This document shows, one piece after another, positions 5,957 to 6,015 of a stretch of 6,015 nucleotides of DNA. How positions within the stretch are numbered: position 1 is the first letter of the stretch; every line of letters starts with the position of its first letter. The DNA is taken from positions 1-6,015 of the forward strand of contig CALCIB010000133.1 in assembly GCA_937907525.1 (NCBI GenBank), given 5' to 3'. This stretch comes from an uncultured Planctomycetales bacterium (lineage in GTDB: Bacteria; Planctomycetota; Planctomycetia; Isosphaerales; Isosphaeraceae). The position numbers were made by a program, and so were the translations under genes. The notes below the pieces were generated by a model that worked only from the letters and a program-made list of their open reading frames with translations, did no database searches and was not told the origin of the DNA.

Positions 5957-5972
5957 CCCTCCTCATCCGGCC
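5957..5972 (-). repeat. Degenerate fragment of the hairpin element
   Basis: CCTCATCCGGCC (5961-5972) is identical to 21-32 in the left element and faces the same way. Beyond it neither the short hairpin nor the long stem can be formed, so it looks like a truncated or decayed copy. The remaining bases from 5880 to the window end show no gene that I can support. Confidence 0.4.
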
Positions 5973-6015
5973 CTTGGAACGCCGCCGAAACAACTTGTCG
6001 AATCCATGGGCGGAA

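Noticed and set aside
5715..5993. A 92-codon minus-strand open frame across the right-hand intergenic region
   Set aside because: It crosses the hairpin element and the 3' end of the second membrane gene antisense, is very Arg-rich and has no supported start.

Overview
This window is very GC-rich and densely coded. The gene content and protein style point to a bacterium, most likely a planctomycete of the Isosphaeraceae kind (inference from overall composition, gene repertoire and the intergenic hairpin element; no taxonomic marker is present). I support six protein-coding genes. No RNA genes, CRISPR array, insertion sequence or origin is visible.

Left part (1-1019): a bipartite hairpin element (19-63) follows the 3' end of miaE, which lies on the minus strand (114-737). 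MiaE is the di-iron tRNA hydroxylase acting on the isopentenyl group of ms2i6A37. A 282-base divergent region (738-1019) separates it from the plus-strand genes. It holds a perfect TTGACA candidate for miaE and a 15-base palindrome.

Centre (1020-4811): a tight plus-strand operon of a farnesyl-type polyprenyl diphosphate synthase (ispA-like), a somewhat divergent 1-deoxy-D-xylulose-5-phosphate synthase (dxs), and NAD kinase (nadK). The first two overlap by one base and the second and third are one base apart, so co-transcription and probably translational coupling are expected. DXS opens the MEP isoprenoid pathway, NadK supplies the NADP(H) pool that the pathway's reductase draws on, and the prenyltransferase uses the C5 products. 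MiaE modifies a tRNA group that itself derives from DMAPP, so four neighbouring genes share an isoprenoid theme.

Right part (4812-6015): two small four-helix membrane proteins of unknown function (148 and 151 aa) lie in tandem and are clearly paralogous. The second is followed by another copy of the bipartite hairpin element (5828-5879), then by about 135 bases without a gene that include a degenerate third fragment of the element.

The best candidates for something undescribed are the tandem membrane-protein pair and the hairpin element. In the element, stem sequence differs between the two copies while pairing, loop length, spacer and the GATGAGGGG tail are kept.
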